Below, in pieces: positions 1-4,857 of a DNA stretch of 7,231 bases. A model generated the notes under the pieces. The model was not told the origin of the DNA and did no database searches. It worked only from the letters and a program-made list of their open reading frames with translations. The DNA lies in contig CANBZE010000092.1 in the NCBI GenBank assembly GCA_947373775.1, positions 1 to 7,231 of the forward strand. The letters run 5' to 3'. A program made the position numbers and the translations under genes. The stretch's first letter is position 1, and every line of letters starts with the position of its first letter. Source of the stretch: Alphaproteobacteria bacterium (lineage in GTDB: Bacteria; Pseudomonadota; Alphaproteobacteria; Micropepsales; Micropepsaceae).

Positions 1-645
1 GGCGCGCTCTGCGACCAGGGCCAGTTCAATGCCGGCAACTGCCTGGGCACCTTCAACGACAACATCACGACCAACGCGCGGGCCGCCAAGATCTATGGCG
101 TGGAATGGGACATCACCGCCATTCCCACCGACTGGCTGACCCTGAATGCGTCAGGCAGCTATATCGATCCGCGCTACACCGATTTTACCGTGACGCCGCC
201 GGCCGGTTACCTGCTGCCGACCAACACCACCAACCTGTCGGGCACGCCGATCCCGGTGCCGGCCTGGCAGACCAACGAGACCGCCACCATCAATTTCGGC
301 AACGACCTGGGCGGCTGGAAGCTGGGCGATACCGTGTTCACGGCGCATTACTATTGGCAGAGCCGCTATCTGGCGGACCTGCGCGCCTTCAATGCCGTGC
401 AGCGCAGCTTCGCCTATGGCCTGCTGAATTTCCGGCTGGACTTCACCGATGTGGGCCATATCGGCGCCGATTTCGCGCTGTTCATGAACAATGTCGCCAA
501 CACCGAGGCCTGCCTGCCGGAATATAACGGCGTGTTGAACTCGGCGCCCAACGGCACATTTGGAACACCCAATACCTCGGGTGTGCTGCAGTGTATTCCG
601 CTGGCCCCGCGGATGACGGGTGCGACCTTGACCTACAAGTTCTAG
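1..645 (+). CDS. TonB-dependent receptor, C-terminal part (5' end outside window)
   Basis: The reading frame is open from base 1 to the TAG at 643-645 and gives the last 214 residues of a larger protein. The family imports siderophores, cobalamin, glycans or other large ligands through a 22-strand outer-membrane barrel energised by TonB. The visible part shows alternating aromatic/hydrophobic beta strands, the 'YGVEWDITAIPTDWLTLN' type of strand and turn typical of TonB-dependent receptor barrels, a late 'LNFRLDF' strand with an 'FMNNVANTEA' turn, and a terminal strand ending in Tyr-Lys-Phe. A C-terminal aromatic residue is the usual signal for insertion by the BAM complex. The loop before the last strand has two cysteines (in 'EACLPEY' and 'LQCIPL') that could pair. 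The plug domain and TonB box lie upstream, so the substrate cannot be named. No obvious terminator follows. Confidence 0.9.
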   Translation, partial: GALCDQGQFNAGNCLGTFNDNITTNARAAKIYGVEWDITAIPTDWLTLNASGSYIDPRYTDFTVTPPAGYLLPTNTTNLSGTPIPVPAWQTNETATINFGNDLGGWKLGDTVFTAHYYWQSRYLADLRAFNAVQRSFAYGLLNFRLDFTDVGHIGADFALFMNNVANTEACLPEYNGVLNSAPNGTFGTPNTSGVLQCIPLAPRMTGATLTYKF

Positions 646-739
646 CTGACCTGCCCAGGCGTATCGGAACGTCCCAATCCGCACATCAGCCAACGGCATG
701 GCCCTCCAATTCCGTCCCGCTCCGGACAGAGCGACACCG
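646..739. other. Convergent intergenic gap, no clear terminator
   Basis: These 94 bases separate the stop of the TonB receptor from the stop of the convergent PilZ gene. I looked for a GC hairpin followed by T's on either strand and found only stems of 4-5 bp without a U tract. Nothing else is recognisable here. Confidence 0.5.
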
Positions 740-1081
740 TTACAAGGTAATGTTCTTGACGAGTCGTGCCAGTTCGGCAGTCGGGGCCTCGACGAAGCGG
801 TAGACTTTACCGAACTGCAAACCGACCTCCGGCAGATTTTGCCAGGCGACAAGGGCCTCATATATCAAGCGATTGCGCGCATCCAAAAAAAAGACCGATG
901 ATGGAATGGATCGTTGTTCGGTCAAGTGAACGCGGGCGCCGGCGACGCTGATGTCTTTGGTCTGACACTTGACCGCGTTGGTGCCGTCCAAATATGCGAT
1001 CCAGCTGCCCCATATAACGCGACGCCGCTCCGCTTGACGCCGCTCAGGGATTGCATTCCGCACTTTCTTAATCAGTCCCAT
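740..1081 (-). CDS. Small PilZ-domain protein, putative c-di-GMP receptor
   Basis: This is a 113-residue cytoplasmic protein consisting almost entirely of one PilZ domain. Both c-di-GMP-binding signatures are visible: an arginine cluster with R-x3-R (R15 to R19 within 'ERRQAERRR') and the D-x-S-x-x-G motif at residues 43-48 ('DISVAG'), about 28 residues apart as in the family. A beta-rich section follows, then a C-terminal helix (about residues 97-113). By family knowledge such proteins bind c-di-GMP and alter motility, pili, polysaccharide export or cell-cycle proteins; the target here is unknown. I chose the ATG at 1081; a TTG directly before it (1084) would add one residue. The Shine-Dalgarno is weak (GGAA about 10 bases upstream). 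The gene lies 31 bases downstream of a decayed Flp pilin gene on the same strand, so it may once have been co-transcribed with it. An A8 run (885-892 on plus) lies inside the coding region. Confidence 0.85.
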   Translation of the reverse strand: MGLIKKVRNAIPERRQAERRRVIWGSWIAYLDGTNAVKCQTKDISVAGARVHLTEQRSIPSSVFFLDARNRLIYEALVAWQNLPEVGLQFGKVYRFVEAPTAELARLVKNITL

Positions 1082-1112
1082 CAACGCAGTTTCCGTCTGT
1101 TGCTGACACGGC

Positions 1113-1281
1113 TCAGTCGGGCGGCAATTTCAGATTGGCGGACAGATCAGTGAAGGCCGTGCTGAGTTGTGTACCCACGACAGTCACGCTGGTGATGATT
1201 ACCACCGCTATCAGCGCGGCAATCAATCGCAATGGCCGTGGCCCGTTCCGTGTTTCGAACAAACTCTTCGGCAATGCGCAT
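1113..1281 (-). pseudogene. Flp/Fap-type pilin (PilA-like), frameshifted remnant
   Basis: Two parts of a Flp prepilin are readable in different frames. From the ATG at 1281 (with GGAGAG about 8 bases upstream) the frame gives 'MRIAEEFVRNTERATAIAI'. A second frame then carries 'LIAALIAVVIITSVTVVGTQ' and, after it, 'LSTAFTDLSANLKLPPD', to the TGA at 1115-1113. Intact Flp pilins read G-A-T-A-I-E-Y-G-L-I-A-A-L-I-A-V across this point. Here the codons for Ile and for Leu-Ile-Ala are joined by 4 bases instead of the 9 needed for Glu-Tyr-Gly, a net loss of about 5. The Glu needed for pilin assembly and methylation is lost, and the Gly before the prepilin cleavage site is replaced by Arg. The frameshift together with these losses argues for real decay rather than a single sequencing error. 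Intact Flp pilins (about 55 residues) are processed by a TadV/CpaA peptidase and built into Tad pili in the inner membrane and periplasm. No tad/cpa assembly genes are in this window. Confidence 0.8.
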
Positions 1282-1331
1282 TATCACGCTCTCCAACAGC
1301 CATTGGTACCGTACGTTATCGTGCGATGAAT

Positions 1332-1345
1332 TTAAGGGCGCTTAA
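1332..1345. promoter_or_regulatory. TTAA-N6-TTAA palindrome, possible CtrA-like site before the flp remnant
   Basis: TTAAG-GGCG-CTTAA is a perfect 5-4-5 inverted repeat lying 51-64 bases upstream of the flp remnant's ATG. A TATAAT hexamer on the minus strand (1350-1345) overlaps it but has no convincing -35. The alphaproteobacterial cell-cycle regulator CtrA recognises TTAA-N7-TTAA, and Caulobacter pilA is a known CtrA target. The spacing here is 6, not 7, so this is only a tentative reading. Confidence 0.3.
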
Positions 1346-1365
1346 TTATACTGGTTACTCGATAG

Positions 1366-1521
1366 TTACGCCCATGCCCGGGTCAATTCATCCAGCGCTG
1401 CACGCAGTGCGTTCCGCACGGTATGAAATGGCAACCAACGAAGCTCCGTTTTTGGCGCAAAGAGGACATTTGGCTCCTGCGCGCGGCGCAGCAGCGAGAT
1501 GGCGAGCCCCGTTTCGAGCGC
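1366..1521 (-). pseudogene. Start-less open segment; its beginning is a fragment of a flippase-like gene
   Basis: A 51-codon stretch on the minus strand is open from 1521 to the TAA at 1368-1366. A TAG immediately precedes it, it contains no ATG, and no plausible start is present. The first 14 codons read 'ALETGLAISLLRRA' and match residues 282-295 of the HpnL-like protein at 3264-4226 ('APETGLAISLLRRA'). After that the match stops, and the tail ('QEPNVLFAPKTELRW', then 'LPFHTVRNALRAALDELTRA') is not recognised. Of the four base differences in the 42-base match, three are synonymous. This fits a remnant of a homologous gene that was under selection before it broke. The tail may be the end of a different gene joined by rearrangement. 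It is unlikely to be expressed as a functional protein. Confidence 0.5.
1480..1521 (-). repeat. 42-base repeat, left copy (matches 3342-3383)
   Basis: It matches 38 of 42 bases of 3342-3383 in the same orientation, including 20 identical bases in a row at 1481-1500. The two copies flank the blaI-blaR1 pair as direct repeats. Similarity falls off abruptly on both sides. Confidence 0.8.
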
Positions 1522-1554
1522 CTAATTTTCGGTGGTCCCCGGCGCAGCGCCAGA

Positions 1555-1566
1555 ATACACATGTAT
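1555..1566. promoter_or_regulatory. BlaI/MecI-type operator, primary site
   Basis: ATACA-CA-TGTAT is a perfect 5-2-5 inverted repeat with the TACA-N2-TGTA core bound by BlaI/MecI dimers. It ends one base before a TTGACT hexamer and lies 37 bases upstream of the repressor's ATG, so the repressor probably shuts off its own operon. Confidence 0.75.
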
Positions 1567-1567
1567 C

Positions 1568-1593
1568 TTGACTCTATAGTACGCGTGTATCAT
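1568..1593 (+). promoter_or_regulatory. Probable promoter of the blaI-blaR1 operon
   Basis: TTGACT (1568-1573) is a good -35 element. The -10 is uncertain: TATCAT (1588-1593) leaves a short 14-base spacer, and TATAGT (1575-1580) would need a -35 inside the first operator, where none is good. Transcription would start very close to the ATG at 1603, giving a very short leader; this fits the poor Shine-Dalgarno before blaI. Confidence 0.45.
1579..1590. promoter_or_regulatory. Second, imperfect BlaI-type operator
   Basis: GTACG-CG-TGTAT keeps the TGTAT half of the upstream operator but has only a partial left half. It lies 24 bases centre to centre from the first site, just over two helical turns, so two repressor dimers could sit on the same DNA face across the promoter. 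Paired operators are usual in bla and mec regulation. Confidence 0.55.
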
Positions 1594-1602
1594 GGTTGCG
1601 TC

Positions 1603-1986
1603 ATGAAGAAAGCCATCAGCATCTCGGCAGCGGAGAGCCAGATCATGCAGGCGTTGTGGCGCAAAAGCCCGCTGACGCCGGAGGAGATCATCGCCGCGGC
1701 CGGCCCGCCCAATGGCTGGGCGGACGGTACCGTGCGCACCCTGATTACCCGCCTTTTGCGGAAAAAGGCCCTCGTCGGCGCGCGCAAGGATGGCGTCTAT
1801 ATTTATCGTCCACTGATCGCCCGCGCCGATTATGTCCAGGCCGAAAGCCAGAGCCTTCTCGACCGATTGTTCCAGGGCCAGGTCGCCCCGCTGGTGGCGC
1901 ATTTCGCCGAAACGCGCGCCCTGACGGCCAAAGATATTCAGAAACTGAAAAAACTGATTGCCGAACTGGAGAAAGACCATGACTGA
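1603..1986 (+). CDS. blaI: BlaI/MecI/CopY-family transcriptional repressor
   Basis: This 127-residue protein is the usual length for the family. Residues about 5-70 form the winged-helix DNA-binding domain: 'SAAESQIMQALW' is the typical first helix, 'LTPEEIIAAA' the second, and 'GTVRTLITRLLRKKALV' (42-58) the recognition helix; the wing follows with 'GVYIYRP'. Residues about 78-125 form the dimerisation helices ('LLDRLFQGQVAPLVAHFAE'), the region where BlaI is cleaved on induction. By family knowledge it represses its own operon as a dimer and is inactivated by the partner M56 protease signal. The frame stays open upstream to 1423, but the family homology begins at the ATG at 1603 and the promoter and operators lie inside that extension. 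The Shine-Dalgarno before 1603 is poor. Its 3' end overlaps the next gene by 8 bases (ATGACTGA), implying translational coupling. The usual beta-lactamase target is not in the window, so the symbol denotes family rather than proven function. Confidence 0.88.
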   Translation: MKKAISISAAESQIMQALWRKSPLTPEEIIAAAGPPNGWADGTVRTLITRLLRKKALVGARKDGVYIYRPLIARADYVQAESQSLLDRLFQGQVAPLVAHFAETRALTAKDIQKLKKLIAELEKDHD

Positions 1987-3244
1987 TTTCCTGTTCCTGC
2001 TGGCAAAGGTCAATCTGGCGATGGCGGCCGGGATCGTGGCAGTCGCGCTGCTGCGGCGTCCGGTACGCGCGGCTTTCCACGCCTCGGTCACCTATGCATT
2101 GTGGCTGCTGGTGCCGGTGGCAGGGCTGGCCAGTCTGTTGCCGCCGCGTGTCGGTGCCATCGCCGCGCCGCCAATTGCCGCACATACGGCCAGCACGCAA
2201 ATTCCGGCCGCTCTTGGCTCGGCGCATATGGTGGTGCAGGCTGCGTCGTTTGCCGCAAGCATGGCGCTGCTCGCTGCGTGGCTGGTGGGCGCGGGCGCAA
2301 TGCTGCTGTATCTGGCGCGGCTGCAGCAAAAGTTTCACAACGCCGAACGTCTTGGCGCGGCGGGACCGGCCGTGGTGGGCTTTTTCAGGCCGCGCATTGT
2401 CGTGCCGGCCGATTTTACGATGCTGTTCAGCGCCCGGGAGCAGGAAGCGATCCTGGCGCATGAAAAAGTCCATCTGGCGCGGCAGGACGCGCGCCTCAAT
2501 GCGATTGTGGCGCTGTTGCGCTGCCTCAACTGGTTCAATCCGCTGGTCCATCTGGGCGCCCTGTGGTTTCGCCGCGACCAGGAGCTGGCGTGCGATGCCG
2601 CGGCGCTCAGCCATGTGTCGCGGGTAGATTATGCCAACGCCTTGCTCAAATCGCAGATGCAGGCCGTGACCTTGCCGGTCGGCTGCGCCTGGCCCGCCTC
2701 CGAGCATCCGCTGACGGAACGGATCGCACTGCTCAAACGTCCAATGCCGACACGGGTCCGCCGCTGGACCGGCGCGGCATTGATCCTGTCGCTGACCACG
2801 CTTGCCGGCCTCGGCGCGTGGGCTGCGCAGCCTTCGCAGGTCGCGCCCGCGTCGCCCAAACACAATTTCGTTGGCGGGATCGTATATGCTCAGCGCAACG
2901 GAAACGGCGGTCCGGTTTCCTTCCTGACCCTGGAAGCCGGCAAGGAGCAAAAGTCCCTGGGCCTGTGGTCAAGTCATGTGGTGATGCATTTCCCCTACGG
3001 AATGGCGCTGGCGGACAGCGCAATTTATGATTTCGACACGCGCAGCGATGCCGGCGGCAAGACCATCACCCTGGTCGGCCATGTCAAACTGGTAACGGAT
3101 CTGTCCGACATTGACGGGTTCCCCGGCCAGAAGCTGGTGTTCGATGCCCGCACCGGTTTGTTGAATTTGGATGGCAAGGTCATGTCCAGCGGCATGCCGA
3201 AATTTGTGCTCTGCAAGAAAGACTGCAAGTTCACCGACCGGTGA
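1979..3244 (+). CDS. BlaR1/MecR1-type M56 membrane metallopeptidase with atypical C-terminal domain
   Basis: The 421-residue protein has hydrophobic segments at about 1-24, 35-55, 85-112 and 262-283. The zinc-protease motif HEKVH is at 161-165 ('AILAHEKVHLARQD') and the third ligand is probably E202 in 'QELACDAAAL', both diagnostic of peptidase family M56. In BlaR1/MecR1, ligand binding outside the membrane activates this cytosolic protease and leads to loss of the repressor. Here the periplasmic tail (about 284-421) lacks the Ser-x-x-Lys and Lys-Thr-Gly motifs of penicillin-binding sensors. It instead reads like an LptA/OstA beta domain ('ALADSAIYDFD', 'KTITLVGHVKL', 'QKLVFDARTGLLNLDG'). The signal is therefore probably not a beta-lactam; a lipid or envelope ligand is possible but inferred. 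Two late cysteines (C412, C416) could form a disulphide. The start ATG at 1979 has GGAGAAAG 7-8 bases upstream and overlaps the blaI stop. Confidence 0.85.
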   Translation: MTDFLFLLAKVNLAMAAGIVAVALLRRPVRAAFHASVTYALWLLVPVAGLASLLPPRVGAIAAPPIAAHTASTQIPAALGSAHMVVQAASFAASMALLAAWLVGAGAMLLYLARLQQKFHNAERLGAAGPAVVGFFRPRIVVPADFTMLFSAREQEAILAHEKVHLARQDARLNAIVALLRCLNWFNPLVHLGALWFRRDQELACDAAALSHVSRVDYANALLKSQMQAVTLPVGCAWPASEHPLTERIALLKRPMPTRVRRWTGAALILSLTTLAGLGAWAAQPSQVAPASPKHNFVGGIVYAQRNGNGGPVSFLTLEAGKEQKSLGLWSSHVVMHFPYGMALADSAIYDFDTRSDAGGKTITLVGHVKLVTDLSDIDGFPGQKLVFDARTGLLNLDGKVMSSGMPKFVLCKKDCKFTDR

Positions 3245-3263
3245 ACAGCCGTGCACCGGATAT

Positions 3264-4226
3264 TCAGCCCAGGCGGGCGACGCGGCGCGCTTCCACCAGC
3301 TGCCAGACCAGCAGCACCGGCACCGCGACGGTGACGTCGCGGGCGCGGCGCAGCAGCGAGATGGCCAGCCCTGTTTCGGGCGCAAGACCGAACAGCGGCG
3401 CCAGCGCGGCATAGCCGGCTTCCTGCACGCCCACAGCGGCGGGGATGAACACAAGCGCGCTGCGCAATCCTTCCAGCAGAGCCTGAAGCGCGATCGCGGA
3501 CCAGAAGCCGGTGGACAGTCCCATCACCTTCAGCATCACCCACAGCCACAGGCCCGATGCCATCCAGCCCGCCAGTTGCAGCAGCATGGACAGCAGCAAC
3601 CGGGTACGGCGGCGATAGATGCCGTGAATGGCTTCGCGAAACGCCTGGGTGTGCGCCGACGCGCCGGGGAAAAGTTTTTCGCTGAGCCGCTCGATCCAGC
3701 GGCTGCCGCCGACCTGCAACAGCGCAAAGCCCATGCTGCCCAGTGACAGGAACAGCGCGCCCGCCAGCATGGCGCCGACATAGGGCGACAGCAGCGCGCT
3801 TTTGGTCAGCAACGACAGGCTGGCCGCCACACCGACCAGCACATACAGGCCCTGGGCGAAAGCTTCGGTGGTGAAGTCGGCGATCACCGCCGCAGAGGCG
3901 GCGGGCGCACGCAATCCGGCCAGCACCAGCGCCCGGGCGGCGAAGGCGATACCGCCCAGCTGGGTGATGGGCAGAACGTCGGCGGCGCTGTCGCGCAACT
4001 GCCGCGACGCGGCCAGGGCCCAGAGCGGCACGGCATCGGTCAATAGCGGGAAAATGCCCGACGCCAGCACGATCTCCGTGGCCAGGCCCGCCGCTACGAT
4101 CAGGAGAAAGCCGCCAAGCCCCACGCGAGACAGCGAAGCCATCACCACATGCAGATCAAAGCGCGCCAGCACCACAGCCAGAACGAGCAGGCCGAGGAGC
4201 AGCGCCAAAAACAATCTTATGCGCAC
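3264..4226 (-). CDS. LPG-synthase-TM / flippase-like integral membrane protein, HpnL-like
   Basis: The 320-residue protein is almost wholly hydrophobic with about eight predicted membrane spans and short arginine-rich loops ('SRWIERLSEKLF', 'GIYRRRTRLLL'). It matches the pattern of the lysylphosphatidylglycerol-synthase transmembrane family (flippase-like): an N-terminal 'LVLAVVLARFD' span, a mid-region 'QLGGIAFAARALVLAG', and the family's late 'PAAVGVQEAGYAAL' motif followed by 'ETGLAISLLRRARD'. Length and the 'GVQE...LLRRARD...LLVWQ' ending resemble HpnL, a membrane protein encoded with hopanoid genes and implicated in transport of hopanoids. No hopanoid genes are in the window, so that name remains tentative. 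It lacks the soluble aminoacyl-transferase domain of MprF. The start is GTG at 4226, with GAGG six bases upstream lying inside a palindrome. Its stop is 19 bases from the convergent M56 stop. Confidence 0.8.
   Translation of the reverse strand: MRIRLFLALLLGLLVLAVVLARFDLHVVMASLSRVGLGGFLLIVAAGLATEIVLASGIFPLLTDAVPLWALAASRQLRDSAADVLPITQLGGIAFAARALVLAGLRAPAASAAVIADFTTEAFAQGLYVLVGVAASLSLLTKSALLSPYVGAMLAGALFLSLGSMGFALLQVGGSRWIERLSEKLFPGASAHTQAFREAIHGIYRRRTRLLLSMLLQLAGWMASGLWLWVMLKVMGLSTGFWSAIALQALLEGLRSALVFIPAAVGVQEAGYAALAPLFGLAPETGLAISLLRRARDVTVAVPVLLVWQLVEARRVARLG
3342..3383 (-). repeat. 42-base repeat, right copy inside the flippase-like gene
   Basis: This copy encodes residues 282-295 of the intact HpnL-like protein. 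Its partner is at 1480-1521, about 1.86 kb away, in direct orientation on the other side of blaI-blaR1. Confidence 0.8.
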
Positions 4227-4229
4227 ATT

Positions 4230-4251
4230 GCGCCTCGCTTAAGCTCGGCGC
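4230..4251. repeat. Imperfect palindrome over the flippase ribosome binding site
   Basis: GCGCC-TC-GCTTAAGC-TC-GGCGC: outer arms of 5 bases and a perfect 8-base core, with two mismatched dinucleotides. On the minus strand the GAGG that serves the GTG at 4226 lies in the inner part of this palindrome, so folding could limit ribosome access. Confidence 0.55.
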
Positions 4252-4261
4252 GCTCGTCGCT

Positions 4262-4286
4262 CGAAATGGTCCACTGGACCATTTCG
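4262..4286. repeat. Perfect 12-base inverted repeat around one central base
   Basis: CGAAATGGTCCA (4262-4273) is followed by one C and then its exact complement (4275-4286). As RNA it would form a 10-11 bp stem with a 3-base loop. It lies downstream of the FKBP gene and may act as a terminator or an RNA-stabilising hairpin; there is no T tract. It may also belong to a repeated extragenic palindrome family. Confidence 0.75.
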
Positions 4287-4304
4287 TTCGTGCTCCGCAC
4301 GAAC
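4286..4304. repeat. Perfect 8-base stem, 3-base loop hairpin
   Basis: GTTCGTGC-TCC-GCACGAAC directly abuts the previous palindrome, sharing base 4286. It is the second of three back-to-back hairpins after the FKBP gene. Confidence 0.7.
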
Positions 4305-4321
4305 CGCTCCTCTAGGGAGCG
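4305..4321. repeat. Hairpin spanning the FKBP stop codon
   Basis: CGCTCC-TCTAG-GGAGCG: 6-base arms around a 5-base loop. The right arm lies in the last codons of the FKBP gene and the loop holds its stop codon (TAG on minus, 4314-4312). The cluster thus begins inside the coding sequence. Confidence 0.65.
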
Positions 4322-4806
4322 TATTCCACTTTGGTGAGGGTCATGGTGAAGACCAACGTCTGGTCGGGCGGGATGGCGTCGCCGGCGCCATCGCTGCCAT
4401 AGCCCAGATCGGACGGCACCACGATCTCCCAGGTGTCGCCGGTCTTCATCAGCTTCAGGGCTTCAACCCAGCCGGGGATCAACGCGCCGGACTGAAACTG
4501 CGCCGGCTCTTCCGGCTTGGTCTGGTCGAAGACTTTGCCGTTGATCAGCGCCCCTTTGTAAAAAACCGTCACCACGTCGCTGCCCTTCTGGACCGAGGAT
4601 CCGGTGCCGGTCTTGAGGACACGGTACATCAGCCCGTCTTCCAGCTTCTTCACGCCGGAGCGCGCCGCATAATCGGCCAGGAAGCGCTTGTTGGAATCCG
4701 GCGAGGTGTCGTAGCTGCCGGCGGTGGCGGCGTCGGATTTCTTGTCGCAAGCGGCCAGGCAGGCCAGCGGCAACAGGACAAGAGCCAGAATCTTCAAGGC
4801 GCGCAT
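4312..4806 (-). CDS. FKBP-type peptidyl-prolyl isomerase, lipoprotein
   Basis: The 164-residue protein catalyses cis-trans isomerisation of Xaa-Pro bonds, here presumably helping envelope proteins fold. Residues 1-20 are a lipoprotein signal ('LLPLACLAAC') with Cys20 as the lipidated residue, followed by Asp-Lys-Lys and a flexible linker to about residue 40. The FKBP domain is at about 58-164. Visible active-site residues are Tyr83 ('FYKG'), Phe93-Asp94 ('KVFDQT'), 'IPGW' at 110-113, Tyr136 ('LGYG') and 'IPP' at 145-147. There is no long FkpA/Mip-type dimerisation domain. I chose the ATG at 4806 because the signal peptide begins there and GGGGGA lies about 8 bases upstream; an in-frame ATG at 4851 would put 15 extra residues before the signal. 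It starts 51 bases after the adaptor stop, so it may be read through from the pump operon. Its end overlaps a hairpin cluster. Confidence 0.88.
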   Translation of the reverse strand: MRALKILALVLLPLACLAACDKKSDAATAGSYDTSPDSNKRFLADYAARSGVKKLEDGLMYRVLKTGTGSSVQKGSDVVTVFYKGALINGKVFDQTKPEEPAQFQSGALIPGWVEALKLMKTGDTWEIVVPSDLGYGSDGAGDAIPPDQTLVFTMTLTKVEYAP

Positions 4807-4857
4807 TGGTGTTCCCCCGTGTGGTCCGCCTTTATAGGCGATCCTTGGCAAGGGGCG

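Larger units (their letters stand above)
1282..1554. other. Gene-poor stretch between the flp remnant and the blaI promoter
   Basis: No intact gene is supported here. The stretch holds the Shine-Dalgarno and presumed promoter region of the flp remnant, a TTAA-N6-TTAA palindrome, the start-less minus-strand segment with the 42-base flippase copy, and a short spacer before the first operator. Parts of 1320-1470 look more AT-rich than the neighbouring genes. It looks like the site of past rearrangement. Confidence 0.5.

Noticed and set aside
151..861. Minus-strand open frame opposite the TonB receptor and the PilZ 3' end
   Set aside because: It overlaps two well-supported genes, has the low-complexity look of an antisense frame and no recognisable domain.
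885..892. A8 run in the PilZ gene as a possible phase-variation tract
   Set aside because: Eight bases is short, the frame is intact, and the run is explained by Phe-Phe-Leu codons; one example gives no evidence of switching.
1135..1329. Plus-strand open frame of 64 codons
   Set aside because: It is antisense to the flp remnant, which shows clear homology on the minus strand, and it resembles no family.
1423..1602. 60-residue N-terminal extension of the BlaI reading frame
   Set aside because: The frame is open, but family homology starts at the ATG at 1603. The extension runs through the operators, the -35 element and the flippase-like fragment.
4827..4840. CGCC-TTTATA-GGCG inverted repeat before the FKBP gene
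   Set aside because: A 4-bp stem is too weak to call a hairpin, and no -35 element stands at a proper distance from the TATAAA on the minus strand.
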